Position numbers and translations under genes: made by a program | Shown: one piece after another, positions 11,345 to 21,800 of the stretch | How the letters are laid out: every line of letters starts with the position of its first letter | Numbering within the stretch: position 1 is the stretch's first letter | Assembly (NCBI GenBank): GCA_029891385.1 | Contig: CM057233.1 | Location: 28,131,852 to 28,195,851 of the forward strand | Reading direction: 5' to 3' | DNA from: Erythroxylum novogranatense | Taxonomy: Eukaryota > Streptophyta > Magnoliopsida > Malpighiales > Erythroxylaceae | Length of the DNA: 64,000 nt | The notes under the pieces: generated by a model | Databases searched by the model: none | The model's input: the letters and a program-made list of their open reading frames with translations, nothing else | What the model was told of the DNA's origin: nothing

Positions 11345-11357
11345 TGGTATCATAGCC
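11345..11357 (+). promoter_or_regulatory. tRNA-Met primer-site-like sequence in the pararetrovirus
   Basis: tggtatcatagcc differs by one base from the TGGTATCAGAGC primer site used by caulimovirids and plant LTR elements. It lies 33 bases before the ATG of the next open frame. In caulimovirids this site marks the genome start, so the DNA to its left could be the end of a preceding or permuted copy. It could also be a chance match. Confidence 0.4.
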
Positions 11358-11390
11358 TATTAAGAGGCATCTAATTATATTAGTTAAACC

Positions 11391-11840
11391 ATGGAAAATA
11401 TAGAAAACAATATAAAACAACAATTAAAAGAAATAACGCAATTAGTAAATAAATTAACGCTAAATACCCCTCATGATAATCTAAACCCCATCTCCGATAC
11501 GGATGAAATTATTTATGGATATAAATCAAATCAAGAATTATATATTGATGAAGAACAACCAAATAAAGACAAACCTGGTGAAAAACGTGGAACTCATTAT
11601 ACTGGAGAAAAACGTAAAAAAGAACAACAATATACTTATCAATGGGAAAATCCCGTCGAGATAGATAATCTAAACCAATCAGGCTATTATCGAAAAGGAA
11701 GCAAGATTAGAAAATTTCCTTCAGAATATATCCCAAAACATGTAACATTAGGTCCAAATGGAATACTTAACTTAAAATGTGTCTTAGCACCAGAAAAATT
11801 ATTATCAGAATGGGAAAATAAATTACAATTAATAATTTAA
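11391..11840 (+). pseudogene. pararetrovirus ORF ahead of the coat domain
   Basis: Open for 149 codons from the ATG at 11391. It is rich in Asn, Lys and Glu, with a helical N-terminus and a basic middle part. It ends at a TAA, after which coat-like sequence continues in the same region to the LTR B insertion at 12001. Composition and position fit the N-terminal part of a caulimovirid polyprotein. No catalytic motif is present. Confidence 0.6.
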
Positions 11841-12001
11841 ATCAGAAAACCATTTGATAGTTTAGATGATAAAACATAATTATGGATTTTTATTACATAT
11901 AAAACATCTGGAGTTGTATTAGATTTCCTTTTAGACAATGAATAAAGAATAAAAAATTCCCTTGATTATCAATCCATTGTAAATAATGTACGTGCTTTTC
12001 A
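11841..12001 (+). pseudogene. pararetrovirus coat region, left part
   Basis: Decayed coat-protein coding sequence with stops, cut at 12001 by solo LTR B. The remainder resumes at 14641. Confidence 0.55.
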
Positions 12002-12539
12002 TGTAACATCCCGTTACCGATGGGATGTGTACAGTTTATTGCATTCGTATTCGGCATGCTCATGCATGATTTAATTATAGTATAATTGGCATGATCATAT
12101 TGGCATTTGTACGTACATACATGTATGACATATTTCCGATTTGATTTGGATACTTTGATTTGGGGGTGATTAGGTTATGTGTGTGAATTAGGTCAAAATA
12201 GGCTCGATGATTGAATTTGAGTTAGAATTGGAAGTTAGAAAGTGAAATTATGAAATTGGAGTATATGATAATGAGTTTTCTATTTTTAAGGATTTATAGG
12301 AATTTTCTGGAATTTTTGGAGCATTAGGCCCGGACCGGAAAATTGATCGATGACTGATTAATTGAATTTTCGGTTCCATAATTGATTATTCGATAGTGTG
12401 GACAGGTTAAAAATTTGAATTGAGAAACTAGGGTTTAGCCATTGAAATTCGGGAGAAACTAGAATTGGAAATTGTTTTGAGGTGGTTCGGATCCGGACTT
12501 GTGGCATTTACATTAGCCAAACAAGCCCTTGATTCTTTT

Positions 12540-12550
12540 TATATATATAT
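12540..12550 (+). promoter_or_regulatory. TATA-like box in LTR B
   Basis: tatatatatat, about 540 bp into the LTR. It aligns in position with gatatttaaa in both LTRs of element C, between the shared words acaagccctt and ccttaccctt, and is followed by a pyrimidine-rich leader. Confidence 0.6.
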
Positions 12551-13084
12551 CCTTACCTTTGAATTCTCTTTCCATGAAGCTTTCTTCTTCTTGCTCCCGA
12601 TAGAGATTTCTTCTTCCTTCTTCGTGGATTTCTCCTTGGAGTTGTTGATTCCTTTCCACCAGTTGTTCCTTCTTCCATCTTTAATCGATCCCTTTGGTTG
12701 GTGTTGGAGAAGAAATGGAATGGGTTTGAGATTGGAGAAGCCGTGCGTGTTGTGAGTTTCCTTTGGGTGTGATTGGTGAAGATTTGAGGTTATTAAACAA
12801 GTAAGTTACTTTTATCTTGTCTTTTATGGTTTGATTAGTTGATTTACAAAGTTATTTGAATGATTTAGTTTGAAAATTTGAAGATTTGCGAGTTAGGGTT
12901 TCCGACGGTGATTTTAGGGTTGAATTTTAGGGATTTAATTGTTTGATGAAAAAGAAGCTAAGGATTAGTCCTATGATAGATATGGAATTATTTAGGAGTG
13001 AATTGTGAAGTGAAAAAAATCGGATTTAGAGGAGTTATTAGTCAGAAATCTGGAGATTTCTGGGTTTTCTGGGTGTGTCTGTGG

Positions 13085-13275
13085 TTGCACGCCGCGGCGC
13101 ATGATGAACACGCCGCGGTGAGCAGAAATTGCTTCGCACACCGTGCGCGTGAGGTGCGCCGCGATGAGACGAAGGGCATGGCACGCCGCGGCGAGACGAG
13201 TTGATGCCGCGGCGTGGACGGCGAGAAAGGGAGCTCGCCGCGGTGAAGGAGATGGTGCCGCGGCGAGGAAGCCAG
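13085..13275 (+). other. CpG-dense island inside LTR B
   Basis: Repeated cgccgcggcg words within AT-rich LTR. It lies between the GTAAGT donor and the exon-like block. Confidence 0.8.
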
Positions 13276-13517
13276 TTCTTCCGAAATAAAATTGAAGTCT
13301 TATGCGTATGGGATTTAGGCAATTGACAATTTAATTAATTAGGGATCAAATTCAATTTGGAGATTAGGAATTTGGGAATTTGAAATTGAGATCGGGAAAT
13401 TTGGAATTGTGTCGGAAATGCCATAACGCGTATAGTATACATTATTTAATTCATATGCATCATTGGACATTAGAATTGGCACAAGTAGTAATGTTATTAT
13501 ATTTTGATTTGTTATAG

Positions 13518-13585
13518 CGGCTCAAGTGGATCGCCGATCATCGGACGTAGGCGAGACTTCCCGGCAGTAGCTCGGAAGTTCTGAG
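13518..13585 (+). other. exon-like block inside LTR B
   Basis: 68 nt bounded by ttgttatag on the left and gtgagtaacc on the right, both good plant splice signals. It matches the equivalent 68-nt blocks in the two LTRs of element C and the 65-nt block of LTR E in layout. Confidence 0.6.
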
Positions 13586-13863
13586 GTGAGTAACCTAGTT
13601 GGTTTCTCAACCTTTATGTGTTTAATTGTTATGCAAATATGCCATGTGGAGTTAAGGACGGATTATATGTGTTTGATTTGATTGATTCCGGACCACGGAT
13701 GTTCGGAATATTGGATCTGTGATATAGAAGTGTTAATTGTGCATAAATTGTTTATAATTGATTTCAATTGGCAATGATTAGATATATGAGGATTTAGTGT
13801 AATGCATGTATTGGAAATTGAATATGTGCATACATGCATAACGGTATAATCAGATAAAAGCGA

Positions 13864-14027
13864 TTGTGACCGGTGTAGCCACCGTATTATTGAGCTTTAA
13901 GCTCAACGTCATGTGGCTTCGTGCCCAACGATTTGCAGAGCTTTATGCTCAACGTATTAGGGCTTTTGAGCCCAATGTTTACAGAGCCTATGACTCAACG
14001 TATATGAGCTCAGGCGCACGGTCACAA
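13864..14027 (+). repeat. hairpin array closed by a 9-bp stem, LTR B
   Basis: TTGTGACCG (13864-13872) pairs with CGGTCACAA (14019-14027). Between them are five small inverted repeats at 22-24 nt spacing: 13892-13904, 13915-13925, 13938-13950, 13960-13973 and 13984-13996. Most are followed by AACG or AATG. Confidence 0.8.
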
Positions 14028-14640
14028 CAACGTAATAAAATGAAAGTGTCACATGTGCATCGCATATACAAATGATTCAGTATGGACTGTGTGAAAGGCG
14101 AAATGCCTTATATGTGAAAACGGATAATGCATGTGATTTCTTGAATGTGATAGTATATGATATTATGTGATTGTTTGGATATGCATGAGTTGAGTGAACC
14201 ATCGATGATGGTTACTCATTGAGTTTCGCAAACTCACCCAAATTGCGACTATATTTTTCAGGACAGTGTTAGTGTGACTTCTAGCTCCGATCAGTGAGAC
14301 TTTTCCTGCTGTTTGTGCCGGCGAGAGGAGCATGGCCCACAGGTCTGTCAGCTGGGAATCTTTTGGGTATTTTGTGGATGACTTGGCTAGGAGTTGTATT
14401 AGTTCTTTTGGACTTGTACGATTGTGTATATATGACTGATGATGTAATTATGGTTTAAGTAATGAAATGAGAAGTACGATTTGGTTTTAAAATTTAGTGA
14501 ATTTGATATTACTGCTTTATTTATATTGATGCCATGAGGTTATAGAAATGATAGTTTGGTAGTGCACCCTCGTCGTAGGTTGTGCACCGGTACGACCTAC
14601 GGGCGACCCGGTGTATACTCTACGGTGAGGGGGCGCTACA

Positions 14641-15320
14641 TTTTAAGTAATACTCCAAGCATTTTATAAAGAATTTATAGGTAAAGATGCCACTTCTTAT
14701 AAACAAGAAATCGAAAAAGTTGAAAGACAAACAGCCTTATGGCATTTAAATACTATGTGAATTTGTGATATTTGTTATTTAGACAAATATATCTGTGAAT
14801 TTAAAAAATATTATTACAAGTTAACAAGACCAGAACAAGAAATGTATGCCCGAATCTTTGTTCAAAAATTACCTTATCCTTTGAATCAAGCTGTAGAAGA
14901 AAAATTCCAAGATCAAGACAAAAAAAATATAGTTGCTTATAATCTAGGAGGAACTATTTTAATTGCTAAGGAAGTCCTAGCACAAAAATGTCTAGAAGCA
15001 AGATTACATAAAAAAAATAAAAAACAAAGAAAGTCAACTTTGTTGTTCTAAATATTTAGAAGTACCACAACAATATGGTTGTGATTTCTCAACCTATAAA
15101 CACCCTAGACGAAAACATCCACAGTTTAAACATTGAAAATATAAATGGAAAAAATATCCTAAGTACTATAAATATAGAAAACAACCTTATAGAAAATTTT
15201 TTAGACGAAAAAATTATAGACAATACAAACCTAAACAAAAATATTGTCTTCAAAGAAAAATGACATGTAAATGTTGGTTATGTCAAGAAGAAGGACATTA
15301 TGCTAATAATTATCCAAAGA
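14641..15320 (+). pseudogene. pararetrovirus coat protein, right part, with CCHC knuckle
   Basis: Resumes the coat domain after LTR B. The open parts are 14842-15051 and 15075-15263, in different frames. The end is very basic and is followed at 15265-15315 by a caulimovirid-type CxCx2C-x4-H knuckle whose last cysteine position reads as tyrosine. The coat protein packages viral DNA. Frameshifts and stops make it non-functional. Confidence 0.7.
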
Positions 15321-15770
15321 AAAATCAAAATAAATATAAAGAGAAAGTAAATATACTAAATTTAGCCTTTCAAAAGACTTAGAACCAATCGAATCTGATT
15401 ATGAAATAGATTTCCCTAAACTTATAATCATCAACCTGAATCAACACAATTTTATTCAAGTGATTATTCAGACTAAGAAAATAAATGCATATATAGACAT
15501 AGGAGCTACTATCTATATAGCTTCTAAACAATTACTAACTAAATGGAAAAATTAGTCAAACCACTTCAAATAAGAATAGCAGATGGAAGTATAAAATTGA
15601 TTTGGTATGTAAGTTATTATACAAATATCCTAATTGAAAATTATACAATCGTAGTCCCATTTATTTATCAACAAGAGTCGGGATTACCATTAATATTAGA
15701 TAATAATTTCTTAAAATTATACAATCCCTCTTGCCAATATTTACACTTTATAACTTTAAAACACCTATAA
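15321..15770 (+). pseudogene. pararetrovirus aspartic protease
   Basis: A DxGA motif occurs near 15495-15506 in a region with a stop, followed by an open stretch 15543-15770 that fits the rest of a retropepsin fold by position between knuckle and RT. It would process the polyprotein. It is broken by a frameshift between the motif and the open part. Confidence 0.6.
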
Positions 15771-16510
15771 TAAAATCATTAAACCAAAAGCAATTATCCT
15801 CAAAATCCTATATATCATCGACTTATTATCAGAAATTAAAGCTTTTAACTAATAAATTAGATTACTTACAATTCTATCTTCTTAACAATAAGTCCATTCA
15901 AATAGAAATTGAAACATTATTAGAAACTGTTTGTAGCGAAAATCCATTAGATCCAGTTAAAAAACATAATTCTCAACTTATCGAAATAAAGTTAAAAGAT
16001 CCCACTCAAGAAATCAACATTCGAAACAATAGCCCTTATACTCAATAAGTTGTTCAAGAATTTATTACTGAATGTATCGAACTTTTAGAAAAGAAGTTAA
16101 TTTCTCCAAGTATTAGTAAACACTCAACCCCTGCTTTTTACGTAAACAACCATTCTGAGAAAAAAAAGGAAAAAAAATGGTAATCAATTATAAAAAATTA
16201 AATGAAGTAACTATATGTGATGCATATAATTACCTCGAAAAGATTATATTATTAATAAATTAAAAGGACATAATTAGTTTACCACCTTAGATGCCAAATC
16301 AGGATATTGGCAATTACGATTACATGAAAATACTAAACCACTCACTACTTTCACTTGTCCACCTCAAAAACATTTTTAATGGAATGTATTACCATTTGGA
16401 GTTAAACAAGCACTTAGCATTTACCAAAGATTTATGGATAATATTCTTGAAGGATTAGAAGAATTTACTCTAGCTTATATTGATGATATTATAATTTTCT
16501 CTAATGAGAT
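15771..16510 (+). pseudogene. pararetrovirus reverse transcriptase
   Basis: After an open linker (15731-16048) the RT begins near 16050. Family-typical segments are present: the DAKSGYWQLR helix region near 16292, the WNVLPFGVKQA turn near 16382 and YIDDIIIFS near 16476-16502. These distinguish caulimovirid RT from gypsy RT. Stops and frameshifts are scattered, for example near 16183, 16260 and 16378. Confidence 0.8.
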
Positions 16511-17266
16511 ATAAAAGATCATTTAAAAAATAAAACTAGTTCTTTCTTGTTGTCAAGAAAAGGATTAATCTTAAGTAAAAGAAAGTAAAATTGGCTCAAC
16601 AAAATATTGGATATTTAGGAATATAATTTCATAATGGTTTTCTAAAGTTACAACCAAACATTTTAAACAAAATTCAACAATTCCCTGATATATTGAAAAA
16701 TAGAACCCATGTTCAACAATTTTTAGGTATACTTAGTTATATATTAAACCAAGGTTTTTTTTATAAATCTTGATAAGGAAAGAAAAAGATTACAACTAAA
16801 ATGCAAAACAAAATCTCAATGGACTTGGACAGCTGAAGATACATCAGCAGTAAGACATTTAAAGGAACTCTGCAAGGATTTACTTGTTTTATATAATTAT
16901 CTTCCTAAGGACAGACTCCTGGTACAAATTGATGCCACTATAGATACATAGACAGGATGCCTTTTGGCACGACCACTCAATTAAAAGAAGTATTTACTTT
17001 GCAAGTATATAAATGGGACTTTTAATCCTGCATAAATAAAGTATCCAATACATGAAAAGGAAACATTAGCCTGTCTCAAGATTTTGAGAAAATGGCGTAT
17101 TGATCTATTACCTGTTGAATTTACTATTCAAACAGATTCCAAGTACTTATATGGATTTACTAAATACCAAATCAAAACCAATTATAATCAAGGTCGTTTA
17201 ATCTAATGGCATTTAGAATTAAATCAATATAATTTTTGTATTCATTACATCAAATATTTTGACAAC
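16511..17266 (+). pseudogene. pararetrovirus RT thumb and RNase H
   Basis: Follows the RT with the connection region and an RNase H domain. An IDAT first-aspartate segment lies near 16928, KETLACLKILRKW near 17060 and QTDSKYLYGFT near 17130. Multiple stops are present. The sequence stops abruptly at about 17266, and the next bases belong to a copia gag-pre-integrase segment. Confidence 0.75.
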
Positions 17267-18130
17267 AGTCGATGCATTGGTCATCCTTCCAAAAAATTCA
17301 GAGTCATATCTTCAATCAATTTCAACTTCCGTTGCAGTCTAGCAGTCGTCTAGATTGTAACTCATATTCATGTTATAAGTCTCATAGACAGCGTTTTGAT
17401 AAATCTAGTATGTCTAGTTCTTACCCACTTAAACTTCTTTACATAGATTTATGGGGACTTGCTCTTGTTACTTCTATTGATGGCTTTTCTTATTATGATA
17501 TTTTTGTTGATCATTATTCAAAATATATTTGGTTATATCCCTTGAAAGAGAAATCTGATTTATTCTCTATCTTTCCCAAATTTAAACAACTTGTCGAAAA
17601 TATTTTTGAACAATCTATTGTTACAGTTTATTCTGATGGAGGCTGTGATTACCAAAAATTAAAGCAACTCTTTCAAAATCATGGCATTACTCATCTACAA
17701 ACTCCACCATACACTCCACAACATAATGGGTTTATTGAATATAGACATAGACATCTAATTGAAACCACTCTTACCTACTTCATCAAGCCTCTCTACTTGT
17801 TTCATTTTGGACATATGATCTGAAAATTGCTGCTTACCTTATAAATTGATTACCCACGCCTCTTCTCCACTTTCAATACCCATATGCTAAATTATTTCAA
17901 ATTTTCCCAAATTGTTTGAGTATTAAAATATTTAGGTGCCTTTGTTATCCTTGGCTCTAACCTTACAACAAAACTAAACTTGAACCTCGTTCAAAACCTT
18001 GTGTTTTTTTTGGGTATTCTCTACACCAAAGTGCAAACATTTGTTTTGATCCTATATCTAACAAGTTATTTACTTCATGCCATATGACATTTCAAGAGGA
18101 TATTTTCCTTATCAGACAGGTATGTTTTCA
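17267..18130 (+). pseudogene. copia integrase
   Basis: Starts in the gag-pre-integrase region (IGHPSKKIQ near 17275). The open stretch 17272-17823 carries the DDE core: YIDLWGLAL near 17441, YSDGGCDY near 17630 and PQHNGFIEYRHRH near 17716. The C-terminal part, to about 18130, is frameshifted but keeps the CVFFGY-like segment near 18000. Confidence 0.8.
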
Positions 18131-18245
18131 AATTATAACTTTTCTCATACGTATGATTTCTTATCTAATTGGTATTCTTTACCAAGTCCACCTCTTACCC
18201 CTTCACATTATATGGTTCCTGTTCAAGCTCTAACCATGAACTAAT

Positions 18246-18464
18246 GTGATTTTACTACTCCAACCAGCAAGTCTAATGGCACCCATCCATCACTACATCC
18301 CATCATCTGTTACCCCGACCAACATATCTCAATCTCCTAGTCCACCACAACAAACTCACACCATGACCACCAGATCCCAAAACAACATTTTCAAACTAAA
18401 ACAAATTAAATTAACCACGAAACACCCATTAACACGATCAGTTGAACCACGAACTATTTGTTAA
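18246..18464 (+). pseudogene. copia integrase-RT linker
   Basis: A proline- and threonine-rich open stretch ending in the MTTRSQNNIFK motif that precedes RT in many copia polyproteins. Confidence 0.6.
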
Positions 18465-18887
18465 GCTATGAAAGATCCAAAATGGCGTGAAGCTATGTCT
18501 GTTGAATGTATTGCTCTTATTCCAAATGGCACATGGGAACTTGTACCTCTAACACCTCACTTTAATGTCATTGGTAATAAGTGGATTTTCACGGTTTAAC
18601 GAAATCCATATGGCACTGTTCATTGATACAAAGCAAGGTTGGTTACTAAAGGATTTCATTAGAGGGAAAGAGCTGATTTTAAAGATACTTTCAATCCTGT
18701 GATTAAACCTATTACCATCCGCACCATTTCAAGCGTAGCCATTTCAAAAGGATGGATCATCTTCTAGTTAGATGCTAACAATGTCTTTTTACATGGTCCT
18801 CTTATAGAAGAAGTTTATATGAGCCAACCTTGTGGCTTTGTTGATCCTTCAGCACCTTCTTATGTTTGCAAATTACGCAAAGCATTA

Positions 18888-21800
18888 TGTAGCACCCCAC
18901 TCCTATCTGACATTTGTGCCTGTACGTCCTTCAGACATTCGAGCACATACCCAGTAGAAGCAATGCCCTAAAGCAATCACATTCACTTCTCATGGCAACA
19001 TCATTAAAACATAAATATCACAACATTTAAAAACTCAATTCCTCATTTTCATTTCTTAAAATCAATTATACATTATAGCATTACATACTTCATCCTTATA
19101 TACAATATCAAAGAGCTATCACAGTCTACAACTATATTATAAAATATGCTACATGCCATATGAATGAGGAACTATACAAAATTCTATCTAAATCCTTCAG
19201 GCTCAGCTGACCTACCTTTGAGCCATTTCTTCTATCCAAAAGTAGTACCAGATCTCTTCTAATTTGTCTTAGAAGCTAAGCCCACTCTCTTGCACCTGCA
19301 TAGTCAACGTTACAATTTTGATGAGTTTTGTGAACTCAGTGAACTACCCATCATCGATGGCTCACTCATAACACATAACACATACAATTCATGTTTCAAG
19401 TTTACAAACAATTTATGTCATCATTTAATGCACATCTTTCGCCAATTATCAAAAAGTACCATATAACACTTGGTTCACTTATTCACCTTTACATTCATAA
19501 CGGTTCATACAATTCAATTCATTCATTCATATAATGCATAATAAATTATATGTGCAATATTCACAAGACTCACTTTTATTTATTAATTTGTTACGATTGA
19601 GGGCCTTTTTCATTATCCCATATCTATTGTGGATACTAGGCTCATTAATAACTATCCTTTATCTATTGGGATATATGGCTCATTATACATAGTAAGCCAG
19701 AGGCTCTTATCACATTTTGAGCTTTAAGCTCTTTTTTACTGGCAACTCCTATTACAACTACCTTTACGTTATCATGTATTCATTCATTTACTTGTGTTTA
19801 ATTTTTTTCTCATTCACTTTCACATTCACTATCGAATTTTGGTCTAATATTCAATAATTAAGTTGAGTATCATATATTCTGTCAAATTCATAGACAATGA
19901 GCACTTCTAATATATTATTCATACATCAAATGCCTCGGACATTCAATATCTAGAATCAACACATTCACATCACATAATAATTCAATTAAGAATTTAAACA
20001 AAACAATAAATCAATGTGAGACTATCTAACTTACTTAGAGTATGCTCTAGATAGTTATTGCCTCGACGTTTCGGCAATGTCTAAATATTGTTGCTCTAAT
20101 TACTCTTCTATATTATGCAATACATACACATTTGCACATTACTAATATGCATATTTTCATGAATACCCAATCATATACATATACATATACATATACATAT
20201 GTGATATGTATAATGCATGCTTAATAACAATTTGGGTATATTTTCTTAATTCACGTCTTATGATCATTCATACTTCATAACTCATATATGTCTAAATTAA
20301 ACTTAAATTTACACTTCATTTGTACAAGATTATTTTAAGTTCATCTTTCAATTATTTACTAAGATCATTCAAGCATTAAAAGATTACAAAATACCCAATT
20401 TATCATTCACTTTTATTTAATACATATCATTCACTTGCTTTGGATCACATTATCTTTCATAGGATCACTTTTATTCTTATAAAATTTCTAAAACTTCAGA
20501 TATGAACACTTGGTAAATAACAATCCATTCTTGAATTTATGTTCTCATTCATCAGCCTAAACATATTACATATTTAATCCTTTATTCAAGTATCATTCTA
20601 GGTTCAATTCAAGCTTCATTCAAGCCTAAATGCATCATATGAAAGTACCTAACCATTTTTTGTCCCAAACCACACATAAAAGAAGCATATTTGATGTTTA
20701 ACCTATTCCCACGATCATGGGATGCTTCCATTTGAAAAATCCTATCTTTGTTCTTCCAAATTCCAACTTTTCTCAAAATAAATTTTCGGGTCAATTTTGC
20801 ATGGCCATTTTGACAAAAAATGAGGCATTTAGACAATACATTCTTCTAAAAAATGTTCCTATATGTATTAAGTTTCTAGCGAAATCAATTTTATGTAGTT
20901 TGGTTTAGTATTCTGCAAGTTATACTTAAAATACTACAATCTGTTCTCACACCGCGACAACACATTTCAGGCCAAATTTCGAAATCATTAAAGATAAAAT
21001 TCAAATTTGATTCCTTCATAAAAATTGTAGTAATTTGTCTCTAATTTAATCTAAAATTAAAATAATCTCATTTGGATATTTACAGATCAAGATATGGCTA
21101 AAATACATATGCATGTTCCATGAAAATACAACACCTAATATATTCCAACAATTCTTCTTTCACTTTTCCAGATTTTTAACTCCTATATGTTACATTCAAA
21201 CCATCTTATGCATAGTTCATCAACTCTACATCATTTCCTCTTCATTCTCACCTCAATTTTTTAAACTCAATAACATCTATGAAACCATCCATGAACCATT
21301 GTTTATCAATCATACAGAACATAATCTTTATCATTTTCTATCATACATAAATCTTTTTTCTTCTCGTTTCAAGAACATTTTTCAAACACCTTTCTTAAGT
21401 ATAAATCTCACCTTCATTATACCTTAAATCCCAATCCATTTTATCCACATAACAACTTATAATCCATGGTTTTCATACTCTTAAAAATAGAACATAACGT
21501 ATACATTCATCCATCATTTTCCTGCATTCATCCTATATACAAAAATATGACATACACCTACTTATTTCCTCATCCATGTTACAACCTATATTTAACTCCG
21601 CTATCATGATCATTTCACCTTTAAACTATTATCACACATGTTTTTATTAAACAACCAATGAAGATTAATATATAACTTACTTGATAAAACTCCAAACTTC
21701 TTCAAAATTACATTAACCCTAGCTCTTCAAGCTTTACACAATCATCAATCTTTCAAGGAGGAATAGTTTAGGTATTTAATTACAAGATGCAGAGATAATA

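Larger units (their letters stand above)
12002..14640 (+). repeat. solo LTR B (gypsy, 2,639 bp)
   Basis: Starts TGTAACATCCCGTTACCG and ends GGGGGCGCTACA. It belongs to the same family as both LTRs of complete element C. Flanks are tttca (11997-12001) and tttta (14641-14645), a 5-bp duplication with one mismatch. No internal gypsy sequence remains, so the two LTRs of the original element recombined. Internal parts: TATA-like 12540-12550, donor GTAAGT 12801, CpG island 13085-13275, exon-like block 13518-13585, hairpin array 13864-14027, twin hairpin 14197 onward, acceptor ending 14261. Confidence 0.92.
10750..17266 (+). mobile_element. endogenous pararetrovirus (Caulimoviridae), decayed
   Basis: A plus-strand, AT-rich relic of a plant DNA pararetrovirus. 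Recognisable in order are a coiled-coil region, an open stretch ahead of the coat protein, coat protein, a CCHC-type knuckle, aspartic protease, reverse transcriptase and RNase H. There is no integrase, as expected for the family. Stops and frameshifts are frequent, so it cannot be expressed as a whole. Solo LTR B interrupts the coat region at 12002-14640. The RNase H end is joined directly to copia sequence at about 17266. No movement protein was recognised. The genus is left open. Confidence 0.85.

Noticed and set aside
17272..17823. Pararetrovirus integrase-like domain
   Set aside because: Caulimovirids have no integrase; this is copia integrase joined after the viral RNase H.
21113..21427. 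104-codon Phe/Ile-rich frame
   Set aside because: Lies within non-coding LTR H, AT-rich, no homology seen; chance frame.
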